DNA of 64,000 bases from Desmodesmus armatus. Taxonomy: Eukaryota > Chlorophyta > Chlorophyceae > Sphaeropleales > Scenedesmaceae. The stretch spans positions 1 through 64,000 of the forward strand of contig VIIQ02000657.1 of assembly GCA_007449985.2 (NCBI GenBank), in the 5' to 3' direction. The notes beneath the pieces are model-generated. The model was not told the DNA's origin, searched no databases, and saw nothing but the letters and a program-made list of their open reading frames with translations. Shown piece after piece: positions 1 to 12,100 of this stretch (positions are counted from its first letter, which is position 1; every line of letters begins with the position of its first letter). Position numbers and translations under genes: made by a program.

Positions 1-3000
1 CCCCACCCCCGCAGTAGTGCCAGGCACCCCCACCCCCCTCCGCAGCTATGCCTCCTCCTCCGACCCCACCCAGCCACCCCCACCCCCTCCTGCCCCCAGT
101 CGGCCCCATGCCCCACCACCCCCACAACCCCCGGGAGGCAGCAGCAGCAGCAGCAGCCCACCCCACCCGCAGGGCAGGCAGAGGCACCTGCACCCCACCG
201 CCACCACCTGGGACTTTACCTGGATACCTAGGTGAGTCTGTTTGAAGCCAAAGGACGGTCCTTTATAAGAGGAGGGAAGGGAGATAAACTGCCTGCACTA
301 CTTGAGGGTCTGAAGGGGGCCAGCAGCTTTGGCAAGCGTTTGGGGATGTCCCAGCATCACCGCCACCACTTCTCACCCCACCCAGCTACCTAGGTTGGTG
401 TTTGACGGGTTAGGTGGGGTTGCAGCCATTGCGTCTGTCGTAGAAGTCATCAGAAGGGCCAGTCTTCGATACAGCTGTGCCATTCAGCTGCAGCCACACA
501 TGAAAGATGGTTCCTGTTCTTCTGACAGCAACCCTCGATGCATGCGGCATGTGACGGCTGCTCAAAGCAGCTCCCCTTACTGACTGTGCTGTATTTTGCA
601 TGCGCATTCCAACACAACCCATCGACGCTGCAGCTGCATCACCAATTTTCAAGGTGTTCCCCCCCTTTCCCCTCCCTCCACCCTATTACAGGCACTGACG
701 TGCGCCTCACGATGACCTTCAACATGCCATACGCCAAAATCAGCGCCAACCCATCCAAATTCGCGACGGACCTGCAAACGGAGCTCGTGTTGCTGACGCA
801 GCTTCCGACAACGCACGTGACGATGCTGTCCGTCGTCGGCGACGACAGCAGCGTGACCGCAGTGTTCGACGTGTTCTACGACGTTGCGTTCTTGCGAACG
901 TACGCGGAGGCCACCACGTTCGCAATGAATGCGCAGGTCAGCCCGGCGTTGCTCGGGCGGTCGGCCTTCAACGCGCAGTACGCACCTGTGGCGATGTGCT
1001 TTGCGGAAATAAAGCTCAGGATTGCGGGTGAGTACTACCGGCACTCAAATCATCTGTTGTGTTTGGAAAGAAGTGCCACGCTCGCCAATTTACAGTAATA
1101 CATCGCTCGCTGCGGAATTGAGCTGGCTGAACCGCATGAGAGACAACCGATCATCGTAAGCCAGCAACAGACGTCACAGAAGCCAGATTTTGCTGCTTAG
1201 AAGTCAAGCCACTGCGACGTTTTTGCAAGCCGCAAGGCCCTGCACACTCATGCGAGGCTCACAAGCAAGGCCACTCCGCACATACACAGGTGTTGACTGC
1301 CTCTTTCCACACTTATGCCGCCTTTCCTTTGCCGCCCCAGGGGCCCCCACCCCTCCTGCCCAGCCCAGCCGCCCCGCCATCGCCACTTCTAGTGCGGGAC
1401 TGGTGGGAGGGCTTGTCACCGCATTCATGGTGCTGGCATTTGGAGCTGGGGGAGCGTATGTCTGGTACCGCAGGCGCATGCGCGCACGCAGGTGAGCCGG
1501 GGATTGTATCAATCAGTAGATTTTCACCGGTAGCCGTATAGTATGAGTATTCAAGAGCTCATGCTGGCTTTTGGAGCTGGGGAAACGGGAGCACCACCAC
1601 ACACAACACTCACCGTGTTTCTTTCTTTCGAACCCTTTCTTCCATCTATGAACACACAGCTTTGGCAGGCCAGGGAGCAGCCGGCGCTACGCCCCACAAC
1701 CACGGCAAGGCAGGAGCCGCTCAAACTCTGCTCGAGGTGGCATGACAGGCCGCCCTGCAGCAGCTGCAGCAGTGGTCGGGCGCAGCAGCAGCTGCTGTTG
1801 TGAGCAAGGGGGCTCAGCTGTGGGGTGCTGTATCACCGGTGGCGCTGTGGCAGCGGCGGCAGCTGCGTAGAGAGGTGAGGGGGGGTGTGTGCTATTGTGG
1901 GGGCCAGTAGTAAGGGTGGCAGGGTAGAGCGCTGAACAGGGGGTGGCAGTTGCAGCAAACAACAGCAGCCGTTGGCAGTGTGGCAGCGGCGGCGGCTGCG
2001 GAGGGAGGTGAGGGGGGGGGGGGGGGTGCTGGTGTTTGGTCAGTTGTGCCACAGCATGTGTAGGGCATTCTGTGTTGTACTGTTTTGTGCCTTGGGAGTC
2101 TCACCATGACCTGTGCCAGCCGCGTAGGGAGGTGAGGAGGGGGCTGTGTGCGGGTGTGGGGGCCAATAGTAAGAGTGGCGGGGCAGGGCGCTGAACAGGG
2201 GGTACAGTTGCCGATAGTGTTGTGTCCCCAGTGGCGCTGTGGCAGGGCGACAGCTGCGTAGGGAGGTGAGCAGGGGGCTGTGTGCTGGTGTGTAGTTCAG
2301 TGCATGCACCACGTGGCGATAGCCTGTTCGCAGTGCGGGGCAGGATGCTGAACCGAAAGTGAAGCATTGCGTTTTTTTTTAGATGGGAGGGGGGAAATGT
2401 GCTCAGGTGAACATGTCCGGCTAGAGTAACTGGGCAAGTCTTACTCTAGCGCAACTCCAAAACTGACGCATCGGTTGGTGCTAAGGACTAGTTCACCCGG
2501 TTTCACTGCCCCAGACCGTCAGCAATGCCTCCGTCGTTGCCAATGGCAGTCATTGTTGGGGGCCACCAGGGCCACCCTAAGCCATGTGGTGCTGTGTTGC
2601 AGCAACAACAGCTGCGTAGGGAGGTGAGGAGGGGGTTGTGTGCTGTTGTGAGGGACACTGTGCACTGTGTTGTACATCTTGTGCGCTGGGAATCAAATCC
2701 CTCAGTGTGCTGCCACATGCTGTGCTGTGCTGTGCTCTGGCACCTTAGTCCTGCCAGGTTGCACAGGAAGAGATTACTCTCACTTATCATCGCATCACTG
2801 CGTAAAGCAGTGGGGTTTGCGCCGCCAACCTAACCCCCAGGCTGCATGCCATACACTGATGTGATGTGCCATGCTGTGCTGTGTCATGTGAGGGCAAGAG
2901 GCATGCGTCCAACTGATATTTGATGCATTTCATGCTGGTACATGTTGTGCTATGCTGTGCTATGCCCTCACAGGAAGAGTTGCGTCAGGCAGATGAGCTG

Positions 3001-3691
3001 CTGCACAGCCACCCCCCTGGCCGCATGCCTCAGGTGGTGCGGGGGTCCCTAGCCGGCCTCCACAAGGGAACAGCAGCAGCAGCAGCAGCAGCAGGAACGC
3101 ACAGCAGCGCTGGCGGCCGGCAGCACCGCCATGCCAGCAGAAGTGAAGGGGGCGGTGGCTCTGGGTCCCCAAGTAAGAGCCGACACAGGAGCAGCAGCAG
3201 CAAGCAGGGGGAGGGGGGTACCCCCGGCAGCAGCAGCAGGCAAGGGCACGGACACCCCCACGGGGGTAAGAGAGACAGCAAGCAGCAGCGGCAGCACAAG
3301 CAGAAGCAGAGTGATGGAGGGGGGCTTGGTGAGGGGTGGAGTGGTGAGGAGGGAGAGGGGTGGGACCCTCTGCAGGCTGGTACCGGGGGCGGGGGTACCG
3401 CTGTTGTGACTCACCAGCGGTACAGTCAGCACGAGCGGTACAGTCAGCAGTACGGACAGCAGTACGATCCGCGAGGAAGTAAAGTACAGTCCCGTAGTGC
3501 CCGTGCAAGCCGCATGCAGCAGCAGCAGCAGTACGGGGTTGGGGGTACCGTGTTGCTGGACGAAGGGGGTGAGGAGTATCGGGTGTTTTACAACCCTGCG
3601 GTACAATTGGATCAGCAGGGTTTAGAGCAGCAGAGTTTGGAGATAGAGGGACTTGAGGAGTTCTTCCTGCCTCCAGAGGGAGATGAGGGCG

Positions 3692-3746
<55 letters not shown>

Positions 3747-3896
3747 GGGGTATGAAGAGGGGGAAGAGCAGCAGATACAGCAGGAATGGGAGGAGGGTGA
3801 TGGGGGCCAAGAGGGGGAGGGGGAGGGGCTGGCTGACCAGCAGTGTGAAGAGGGGCAGGAGGAGGGGGGGTGGGGGGATGAAGGGGAGGGGGCAGT

Positions 3897-3935
<39 letters not shown>

Positions 3936-4097
3936 CTGGCGTCAGCGCTACTATGCCGGTGAGCAAGGCCATGCCGGCTGGCAGCAGCAGCAGCAGCAAG
4001 AGGAGGAAGGTTGGGAGGAAGGCGAACAACAGCAGGGGCAGGAGGAAGAAGAAGGTTGGGAGGATCAGCAGCAACAGCAGCAGGAAGAAGAGGATTG

Positions 4098-4130
<33 letters not shown>

Positions 4131-4243
4131 AGAGGAAGGTTGGGAGGGTGATGAGCGGATGCAAGGTGGGGAAGGCAGCAGGCAGCCGGGGTGGAGGAGT
4201 TGGCTGGAGCAGCAGCAGCCAGGGGGCAGAGAGAAAGTGGGGC

Positions 4244-4281
<38 letters not shown>

Positions 4282-4376
4282 GGCGGCAGCAGCAGCAGGG
4301 TGGTGAGGGTGTGCCTCGAGCCTCGCCCGGGCTTAGGAGCGGTCAGTCTAGTGGGGATGGCTCGCTGGGAAGCTGA
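1..4376 (+). CDS. Single-pass membrane protein with SEA-like ectodomain and Gln/Glu-rich tail (5' partial)
   Basis: The 5' end lies outside the window. Readable exons are about 24-231 (Pro-rich, poly-Ala), 692-1027, 1341-1491, from 1660, a small exon ending at 2623, and 2974 to about 4376; the phases agree at 231/692 and 1027/1341. Exon 692-1027 starts TDVRLTMTFNMPYAKI and resembles the small SEA-like ectodomain common in volvocine membrane proteins (family inferred). Exon 1341-1491 encodes a transmembrane helix (GLVGGLVTAFMVLAFGAGG) followed by an Arg-rich stop-transfer, so the rest should be cytoplasmic. The last exon is a long acidic tail of poly-Gln blocks alternating with EEEGWEE-like motifs. 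The C terminus is uncertain: one frame stops at 4376 and another stays open to 4560. The middle exons (1660-2623) are tentative because the region holds repeated exon-like units. Function unknown; surface sensing or adhesion is only a guess. Confidence 0.6.
1840..2640 (+). repeat. Five repeated exon-end/donor units in an intron of the membrane-protein gene
   Basis: A short segment coding QLRRE and ending in a GTGAGG/GTGAGC donor occurs five times, with donor positions at 1875, 2008, 2132, 2266 and 2624. Flanking intron sequence (GGGGGCTGTGTGC, GGGGCCAGTAGTAAG and similar) is also shared. The last copy, 2603-2623, has its own CAG acceptor and reads QQQLRRE in phase 0, which joins to the EELRQADE start of the exon at 2974. 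Earlier copies are degenerate or carry a longer upstream part. Confidence 0.6.
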
Positions 4377-4410
4377 GCTGTGCTGGTGCACTGCTGTTTG
4401 TAGTGGTCTG

Positions 4411-4555
4411 AATCGTCACCTCATGTTGTTTATGCCAGAACGACACAGCCTCAAGTTTTCCTTGGCCTCATGCCTCATGTATGACATACCTCAATCGTCA
4501 CCTCATGTTCTTTATGCCAGAACGACACAGCCTCATTTTCTCTTGGCCTCATGCC
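4411..4555 (+). repeat. Two-copy tandem repeat, 82-bp period
   Basis: AATCGTCACCTCATGTT begins at 4411 and again at 4493. The matched stretch ends in TTGGCCTCATGCC in both copies, with a few substitutions. It lies at or just beyond the 3' end of the membrane-protein gene. Confidence 0.85.
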
Positions 4556-4569
4556 AATGACACTGTTTC

Positions 4570-5243
4570 ACTGCATAACACCACACTTCACATATCTCAA
4601 TGAGGGTTTTAGTAACAGCAACCACTACAGGCTGGATCCATTGCACACTCTCACTCGTCTCACTCTCTTCCACTTCCGAAGGCACATCATTCCCTAAGTT
4701 GGCACTGTATTGATGCTTAGCGTGCTAATCAACTGCATCCATGCTGCAATGAGTGCTCAGGACTCAGCTATTGCATCGACCTGTTTCGAGGAAGATGCTC
4801 ATGAGGCAGTCAGGACACCTCCCACAACGGGGGGGGGGGGGGGGGTACACAACATCACAAGGGAAAAAGAGATCGGCCAATGGCAGGCCGGCAGTATAGC
4901 GCTACTGTAGCGCTACTGTCAGACACATGTCGTCCTTGGCTGGCTTGCAGGGTTTCACTGAAACCGCTGAGCCAGCATCATCAAGCGCCCACCGTCTCCA
5001 GTACTCCAAACCCCAAGGGTTCCCTTACAATCCCTACATCCACATAAAGCAGCGAAGCTCTTAACTTCTGAGCAGCAGCAAACTCTCTGATTTGTTGGCC
5101 ACACTTATGGAATGACAGCAGAACAGGTTGCTTATGCAAACCGACAAATTGACCATCTTTCAACGCCAGCGTGCTGAGCCCTCAGCTACTGTCAAACATG
5201 TGTTGCCTTCAGTTTCACTCTGATTTTCAGCTGAAGAAGCTGA
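4570..5243. other. Intergenic region between convergent genes
   Basis: No coding exon is recognised. It holds a poly-G run near 4829-4845 and the likely 3' UTR of the monooxygenase gene. Confidence 0.5.
5025..5029 (-). promoter_or_regulatory. Candidate TGTAA polyadenylation signal of the monooxygenase gene
   Basis: TGTAA on the minus strand about 215 nt after the stop at 5244. TGTAA is the usual chlorophyte poly(A) signal. A single pentamer is weak evidence. Confidence 0.3.
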
Positions 5244-6268
5244 TCAGTCTGCCAGCCTCTCAAACTCTGCGCTGTTGCAGAACTCACTGAACTGCTCTGC
5301 CGTCATGCTGGCACCATCCTGACCCATAACGCTGGCCGCCGCGGCCACCTGCGACAGACATACATACCGCACACATGTCACACTCAACCTTCAACCCGTC
5401 ACACAGGCGGCACACATGTCACACCCCGTCAGCTGCAGGAGATGCAGTAGCATTTGGAGATGCTTGCATGTTGCACTTTGTTCAGTGCATGCCATATGGG
5501 CCACCGCCGGTGGAAGACGCAGTTTGTCACGTAGCAGGCTGCTACAGCTGCCCATGTGATATGACGCTCTTGCAGTCTCATGGCAAAAGAAAGGCTCACA
5601 GAGAGCGGGCAAAAGCCTTCCACAGACACCCACCTCATCCCTATCCGCCCTCTTTGCCGCTGAATAAGCCGCCCTGCCAGACTCCGTCGTATACGCCACA
5701 ACAGGACCGATCCTCTCCGCACGCTGCCGCCTAAAACCCTCCAAACACTCCATCAACCACTCTCCGTCCCCGCCACCACCACCACTGCTGCTATCGCCGC
5801 CCGCCCTCGTGCGCCCCCACCCCTTCAGCGCCCTCCCCAACCCCCAAGCATCCTCCAGTGTTTGATTCACACCCTGCCCCGTAGGGCGCAGCGGATGCGC
5901 AGCGTCTCCAATGATCACCACCCGCCCCGCCCAAACCACTCCGGTGCAACCCTGCTCGCCGGGCGGGTGTATACCCCGTGTTCAACCACACTGGCAGGGG
6001 GTGTGGCAGTAATGAGGGCTGTTAGTGCCGGCCACATCCCTTGAAGGGTTTGGAGGCAGCGGGTCTTGGCTGCTGCGCCTGCTGCTGTCTCTTGAGGGCT
6101 GTAGCCCTGGGTCTGTACGGCTGTGTAGTCGGCTGGAACAGGGCTGTCGGCAGCAGTAGCAGCAGCAGCAGCGGAAGCAGCAGCAGGACCTGCTGCTGTC
6201 TCTTGAGGGCTGTAGCCCTGGGTCTGTACGGCTGTGTAGTCGGCTGGAACAGGGCTGTCGGCAGCAGT

Positions 6269-6304
<36 letters not shown>

Positions 6305-6634
6305 TCCTGCTGCTGTCTCTTGAGGGCTGTAGCCCTGGGTCTGTACGGCTGTGTAGTCGGCTGGAACAGGGCTGTCGGCAGCAGTAGCAGCAGCAGCAGC
6401 AGCAGCAGCAGCTGCAGCAGCAGCAGCAGCAACAGGACCTGCTGCTGTCTCTTGAGGGCTGTAGCCCTGGGTCTGTACGGCTGTGTAGTCGGCTGGAACA
6501 GGGCTGTCGGCAGCAGTAGCAGCAGCAGCAGCAGCAGCGGAAGCAGCAGCAGGACCTGCTGCTGTCTCTTGAGGGCTGTAGCCCTGGGTCTGTACGGCTG
6601 TGTAGTCGGCTGGAACAGGGCTGTCGGCAGCAGT

Positions 6635-6667
<33 letters not shown>

Positions 6668-6772
6668 TGCAGCAGCAGCAGCAGCAACAGGACCTGCTGC
6701 TGTCTCTTGAGGGCTGTAGCCCTGGGTCTGTACGGCTGTGTAGTCGGCTGGAACAGGGCTGTCGGCAGCAGT

Positions 6773-6809
<37 letters not shown>

Positions 6810-6888
6810 CCTGCTGCTGTCTCTTGAGGGCTGTAGCCCTGGGTCTGTACGGCTGTGTAGTCGGCTGGAACAGGCTGTCGGCAGCAGT

Positions 6889-6940
<52 letters not shown>

Positions 6941-7038
6941 GCAGCAGCAGGACCTGCTGCTGTCTCTTGAGGGCTGTAGCCCTGGGTCTGTACGGCTGTG
7001 TAGTCGGCTGGAACAGGGCTGTCGGCAGCAGTAGCAGT

Positions 7039-7078
<40 letters not shown>

Positions 7079-7158
7079 CCTGCTGCTGTCTCTTGAGGGC
7101 TGTAGCCCTGGGTCTGTACGGCTGTGTAGTCGGCTGGAACAGGGCTGTCGGCAGCAGT

Positions 7159-7201
<43 letters not shown>

Positions 7202-7533
7202 CCTGCTGCTGTCTCTTGAGGGCTGTAGCCCTGGGTCTGTACGGCTGTGTAGTCGGCTGGAACAGGGCTGTCGGCAGCAGTAGCAGCAGCAGCAGCAGCA
7301 GCAGCAGCAGCTGCAGCAGCAGCAGCAGCAACAGGACCTGCTGCTGTCTCTTGAGGGCTGTAGCCCTGGGTCTGTACGGCTGTGTAGTCGGCTGGAACAG
7401 GGCTGTCGGCAGCAGTAGCAGCAGCAGCAGCAGCAGCGGAAGCAGCAGCAGGACCTGCTGCTGTCTCTTGAGGGCTGTAGCCCTGGGTCTGTACGGCTGT
7501 GTAGTCGGCTGGAACAGGGCTGTCGGCAGCAGT

Positions 7534-7566
<33 letters not shown>

Positions 7567-7671
7567 TGCAGCAGCAGCAGCAGCAACAGGACCTGCTGCT
7601 GTCTCTTGAGGGCTGTAGCCCTGGGTCTGTACGGCTGTGTAGTCGGCTGGAACAGGGCTGTCGGCAGCAGT

Positions 7672-7708
<37 letters not shown>

Positions 7709-7788
7709 CCTGCTGCTGTCTCTTGAGGGCTGTAGCCCTGGGTCTGTACGGCTGTGTAGTCGGCTGGAACAGGGCTGTCGGCAGCAGT

Positions 7789-7840
<52 letters not shown>

Positions 7841-7938
7841 GCAGCAGCAGGACCTGCTGCTGTCTCTTGAGGGCTGTAGCCCTGGGTCTGTACGGCTGTG
7901 TAGTCGGCTGGAACAGGGCTGTCGGCAGCAGTAGCAGT

Positions 7939-7978
<40 letters not shown>

Positions 7979-8058
7979 CCTGCTGCTGTCTCTTGAGGGC
8001 TGTAGCCCTGGGTCTGTACGGCTGTGTAGTCGGCTGGAACAGGGCTGTCGGCAGCAGT

Positions 8059-8098
<40 letters not shown>

Positions 8099-8178
8099 CC
8101 TGCTGCTGTCTCTTGAGGGCTGTAGCCCTGGGTCTGTACGGCTGTGTAGTCGGCTGGAACAGGGCTGTCGGCAGCAGT

Positions 8179-8215
<37 letters not shown>

Positions 8216-8403
8216 CCTGCTGCTGTCTCTTGAGGGCTGTAGCCCTGGGTCTGTACGGCTGTGTAGTCGGCTGGAACAGGGCTGTCGGCAGCAGTAGCAG
8301 CAGCAGCAGCAGCAGCAGCAGGACCTGCTGCTGTCTCTTGAGGGCTGTAGCCCTGGGTCTGTACGGCTGTGTAGTCGGCTGGAACAGGGCTGTCGGCAGC
8401 AGT

Positions 8404-8437
<34 letters not shown>

Positions 8438-8517
8438 TCTGCTGCTATCTCTTGAGGGCTGTAGCCCTGGGTCTGTACGGCTGTGTAGTCGGCTGGAACA
8501 GGGCTGTCGGCAGCAGT

Positions 8518-8548
<31 letters not shown>

Positions 8549-8640
8549 GCAGCAGCAGGACCTGCTGCTGTCTCTTGAGGGCTGTAGCCTTGGGTCTGTA
8601 CGGCTGTGTAGTCGGCTGGAACAGGGCTGTCGGCAGCAGT

Positions 8641-8677
<37 letters not shown>

Positions 8678-8757
8678 TCTGCTGCTATCTCTTGAGGGCT
8701 GTAGCCCTGGGTCTGTACGGCTGTGTAGTCGGCTGGAACAGGGCTGTCGGCAGCAGT

Positions 8758-8800
<43 letters not shown>

Positions 8801-8880
8801 CCTGCTGCTGTCTCTTGAGGGCTGTAGCCTTGGGTCTGTACGGCTGTGTAGTCGGCTGGAACAGGGCTGTCGGCAGCAGT

Positions 8881-8914
<34 letters not shown>

Positions 8915-8994
8915 CCTGCTGCTGTCTCTTGAGGGCTGTAGCCCTGGGTCTGTACGGCTGTGTAGTCGGCTGGAACAGGGCTGTCGGCAGCAGT

Positions 8995-9025
<31 letters not shown>

Positions 9026-9113
9026 CAGCAGGACCTGCTGCTGTCTCTTGAGGGCTGTAGCCCTGGGTCTGTACGGCTGTGTAGTCGGCTGGAACAGGGC
9101 TGTCGGCAGCAGT

Positions 9114-9156
<43 letters not shown>

Positions 9157-12100
9157 CCTGCTGCTGTTTCTTGAGGGCTGTAGCCCTGCGCTTCAAGTGC
9201 TGTATAGTCTGCTGACTCAGCTGCGACAGGGCTGCCGGTACTGCCAGGACTGCTTGTTGTGAAAGGGGTTGTGGGTGCTGCAGCAGGGCTGGTAGCATTG
9301 TGCAGAGGGCTGCTGCTGTTGGGCAGTGCTTGTGTTGATGCAGTGCTGCTGGTGCTGCTGTCGGCATGTAGCTGTCGCCTGACGGAGGCGGAAGTGAGAC
9401 CAACGGTTTGCAGTACCGCGTCTGTGCAGCGGCAGCCCTCTGCACAGGCAGGGCAGCGGCGGCACCGGCACCGGCAGCGGCAGCAAATTGGGGCATGATG
9501 TCACTTTTCACATGGTCACAAAACACACCTGATTATGTGTGACTGCCAGTGATGCATGAAAGCGTCTTTGGAAGCACCTCAGCTGGACAACAGCAGCAGC
9601 AGCAGCAGCAGCAGCAACTGGGCTTTGCACAAGTGACAGTGCTGACCAGTCAGCTGCCCTCACCTGTCACTCCAACAGTCCACACCACATCTCCGCCGCT
9701 GTCATTAGTGATGGGATAGGCAAAGAAGAAGCGACCCACGTCCTGGACAAAGACGCTGCTTTCTGCCAGGTCGACGCCGGCAGCTGCTGCAGCAGTCGCT
9801 GGCAGGCGCGCACGATACACGAGGGTCTCACCCCACTGCCAGTGGGGCAGAGACAGCACAGGCGACACAGATACAGAAAGCGGCAACACACATGGAGGTT
9901 GGTTGTAAGCATCCCTAGTCATCACTAGTGATGTGGTAAGCAAAGCAAGTTTTACCAAGGTGCTGAACAAACACGCTGCTGTCTGCCACGTCGATTCCAG
10001 CCGATGCCGCAGCAGCCGCTGGCAGGCGCGCACGATACACGAGCGTTTCGCCCCACTGGAAAGGACAGCACAACCGGCAGTCATGTCGTCGGCATCACGT
10101 TGAGGGGGGGGGGGCGAGTGGTGGCACATCCAAAATGTACACTGTATGACAGTCATGACGACAAGGATGTGGGCATCCCCTCAACATGTCATCGGTCGTG
10201 CAGGCATCAAGAAAGCAAGCGATACTAGCAATGACACAGCCTAGGCTGTGAACACCAGCTGTCTTTTGTACCTGACAGGTGTGCAAGTCCCTCTTACCTC
10301 TGGTGGTCCATCCTCCAGGCACTGCCGCCTCACCCGGCTGAAGTAGCCATCAGCAGCAACAAGCACCTGAGCACTGACAGACACAGTCTCATGCTGCTGC
10401 TGCTGCTGCTGCTGCTGGTGGTGGTGGTGGTGGTGGTGGTGTGGGTTACTTGCTGTAGCTGTGGCGTCATGGGTGCTGTTGGTTGGTCTGAAGTGGGCTG
10501 TGATGCAGTCAGCTCCCTCCTCACACTTGTACCTGCACCATCCAGTAACACAAACAGGACATGGAATTGCACAGCAGGCTGAGTCAGCATTGTCCTGGTG
10601 GACAATGCCATTGTTGTTTGGCAAAAATGTCCATGTAACATACTCCCCCTCATTGATGAAATCAAACACACAGCCGAAGGCTGTGTCTGTTGCAAAGCCA
10701 CTGACCATCAGTCAAACTGTGACTGTGCCAGTGACACACAGTGTGCCAGTTGCACAGCCATGCAGGTGGAACTTTAGGCATGGAACCACTGGCGAATGAT
10801 TCACTGTGATGTAGACATGCGAAGGTTGCCCTGCCTCAGGCAACCTCTGCTCGGGTGTCAGTCACCCGGGAGAACGCTGACAGCTGCTGCAGCAGCCGCG
10901 GCAACGCAAACATGAAGTCCCTGTGCACAACGGGTTGGCAGACTCCTGCACCCGACATTCATCACTCCACATCACTCCAAATCACTCCAAACCTTGAAGG
11001 TTTGTAGACTGATTCATGTATCAGATCAGCAGAAGGATCTGCATGCCTAGTGCCCTCCCCTCTGAGAGCCTCTCCATCCGTCAGAGAAAGGAATTCTCCC
11101 CCCCTCCCCCTACCACTTCCCCTTGGGACCCCCCCCCCCGCCAAAGGGGCAGGCAGCAGTCCCACCCCCTCTGCCCCTTGGCTGTTTCCTCCCTGTGGCT
11201 TACCTGTCAAAATCCATGCCTGTGTGTAGGGTGACAGAGTCTGGAGGCGACTCAGCCAGCAGCTGCTGCAGCTCAGACCAACCCAGCAAGCAGGGCGTCC
11301 TGAAGCAGCAGCAGCAGCAGGAGGAGGAAGAGGGGCAGGGGAGTTCACGGCAGCAGCGGGGTCAGCAGCAGCAGCAGTGACAGCTGCAGCCTATGAGTGA
11401 CGAAACAGCATAGGGACCGCTCTGTGTTGGCAAAGCACAAAGGCCAGTCAAAGCAGACCTCAGGCACAGGCTGCTCAGTCACTCATCAGTAGGCTACTGA
11501 TAGTATCAAGCTGCCAGCTTTGAGGTTCAAGCTGCCAGCTTTAGGGACCTGCCATCAGGCAAGCAGCAGGAGATTGCAGCCGTTGGCAGTGCACTGTCTG
11601 AGACACAGAGATTGGCTTCTCAGGTTCTCCTGTACCCTGTCTATGTGTATTGATGCATAGCCCTACATCTTTTGTCACTGACAGCAGGGTCTGCCCACCT
11701 GTACCCCTGCTCTGTGTGTTCCCTTCTCATGCTCTGACCATACGGCACTTCAGCAACCTGTGGGATCGCAGGGGGCAAGGGGGGGGGGGGGCTATTCAGC
11801 ACGATATGTTTGACACATCCTTGAGAAGCTTTCAAATGATCGGATCACCATTTGGCTGGTTGCGGCACTGTATCTGCTGCTGTATCTGCTGCTGCTGGCA
11901 CCTGCTGCTGAATGTCAAGGCATGCCGGCAGTTAGTGATATGTCGGGGGCACCCACCAGGCTTCCATCTGGCTTCATGACTCTGTTGGACCGCAGGATGG
12001 GAGACGCTTCAAACACCCGCTGCAACAGCTCTGCACAGAGTTGTAGGAGTGAGGTGGCGCGTGTTTGTGAAGGTTCAAGGGTTCAGGGCCAACACAATAG

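Noticed and set aside
3622..4164. Poly-Leu frame on the minus strand
   Set aside because: Antisense of the CAG-rich Gln/Glu tail exon of the membrane protein.
6967..9051. A 694-codon plus-strand Ser-rich frame (repeats of LRAVALGLYGCVVGW)
   Set aside because: Antisense reading of the minisatellite inside the minus-strand monooxygenase gene. No splice or family evidence supports it.
5915..9526. A continuous 1203-codon minus-strand frame through the CAG array
   Set aside because: It changes between Leu-, Cys- and Ala-rich readings of the same repeat. Openness follows from the triplet composition, so it is not taken as one protein.
10862..10950. A possible monooxygenase exon reading VVHRDFMFALPRLLQQL
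   Set aside because: It sits between two exons that already join in correct phase (11204 to 10532), and including it would disturb the domain order.
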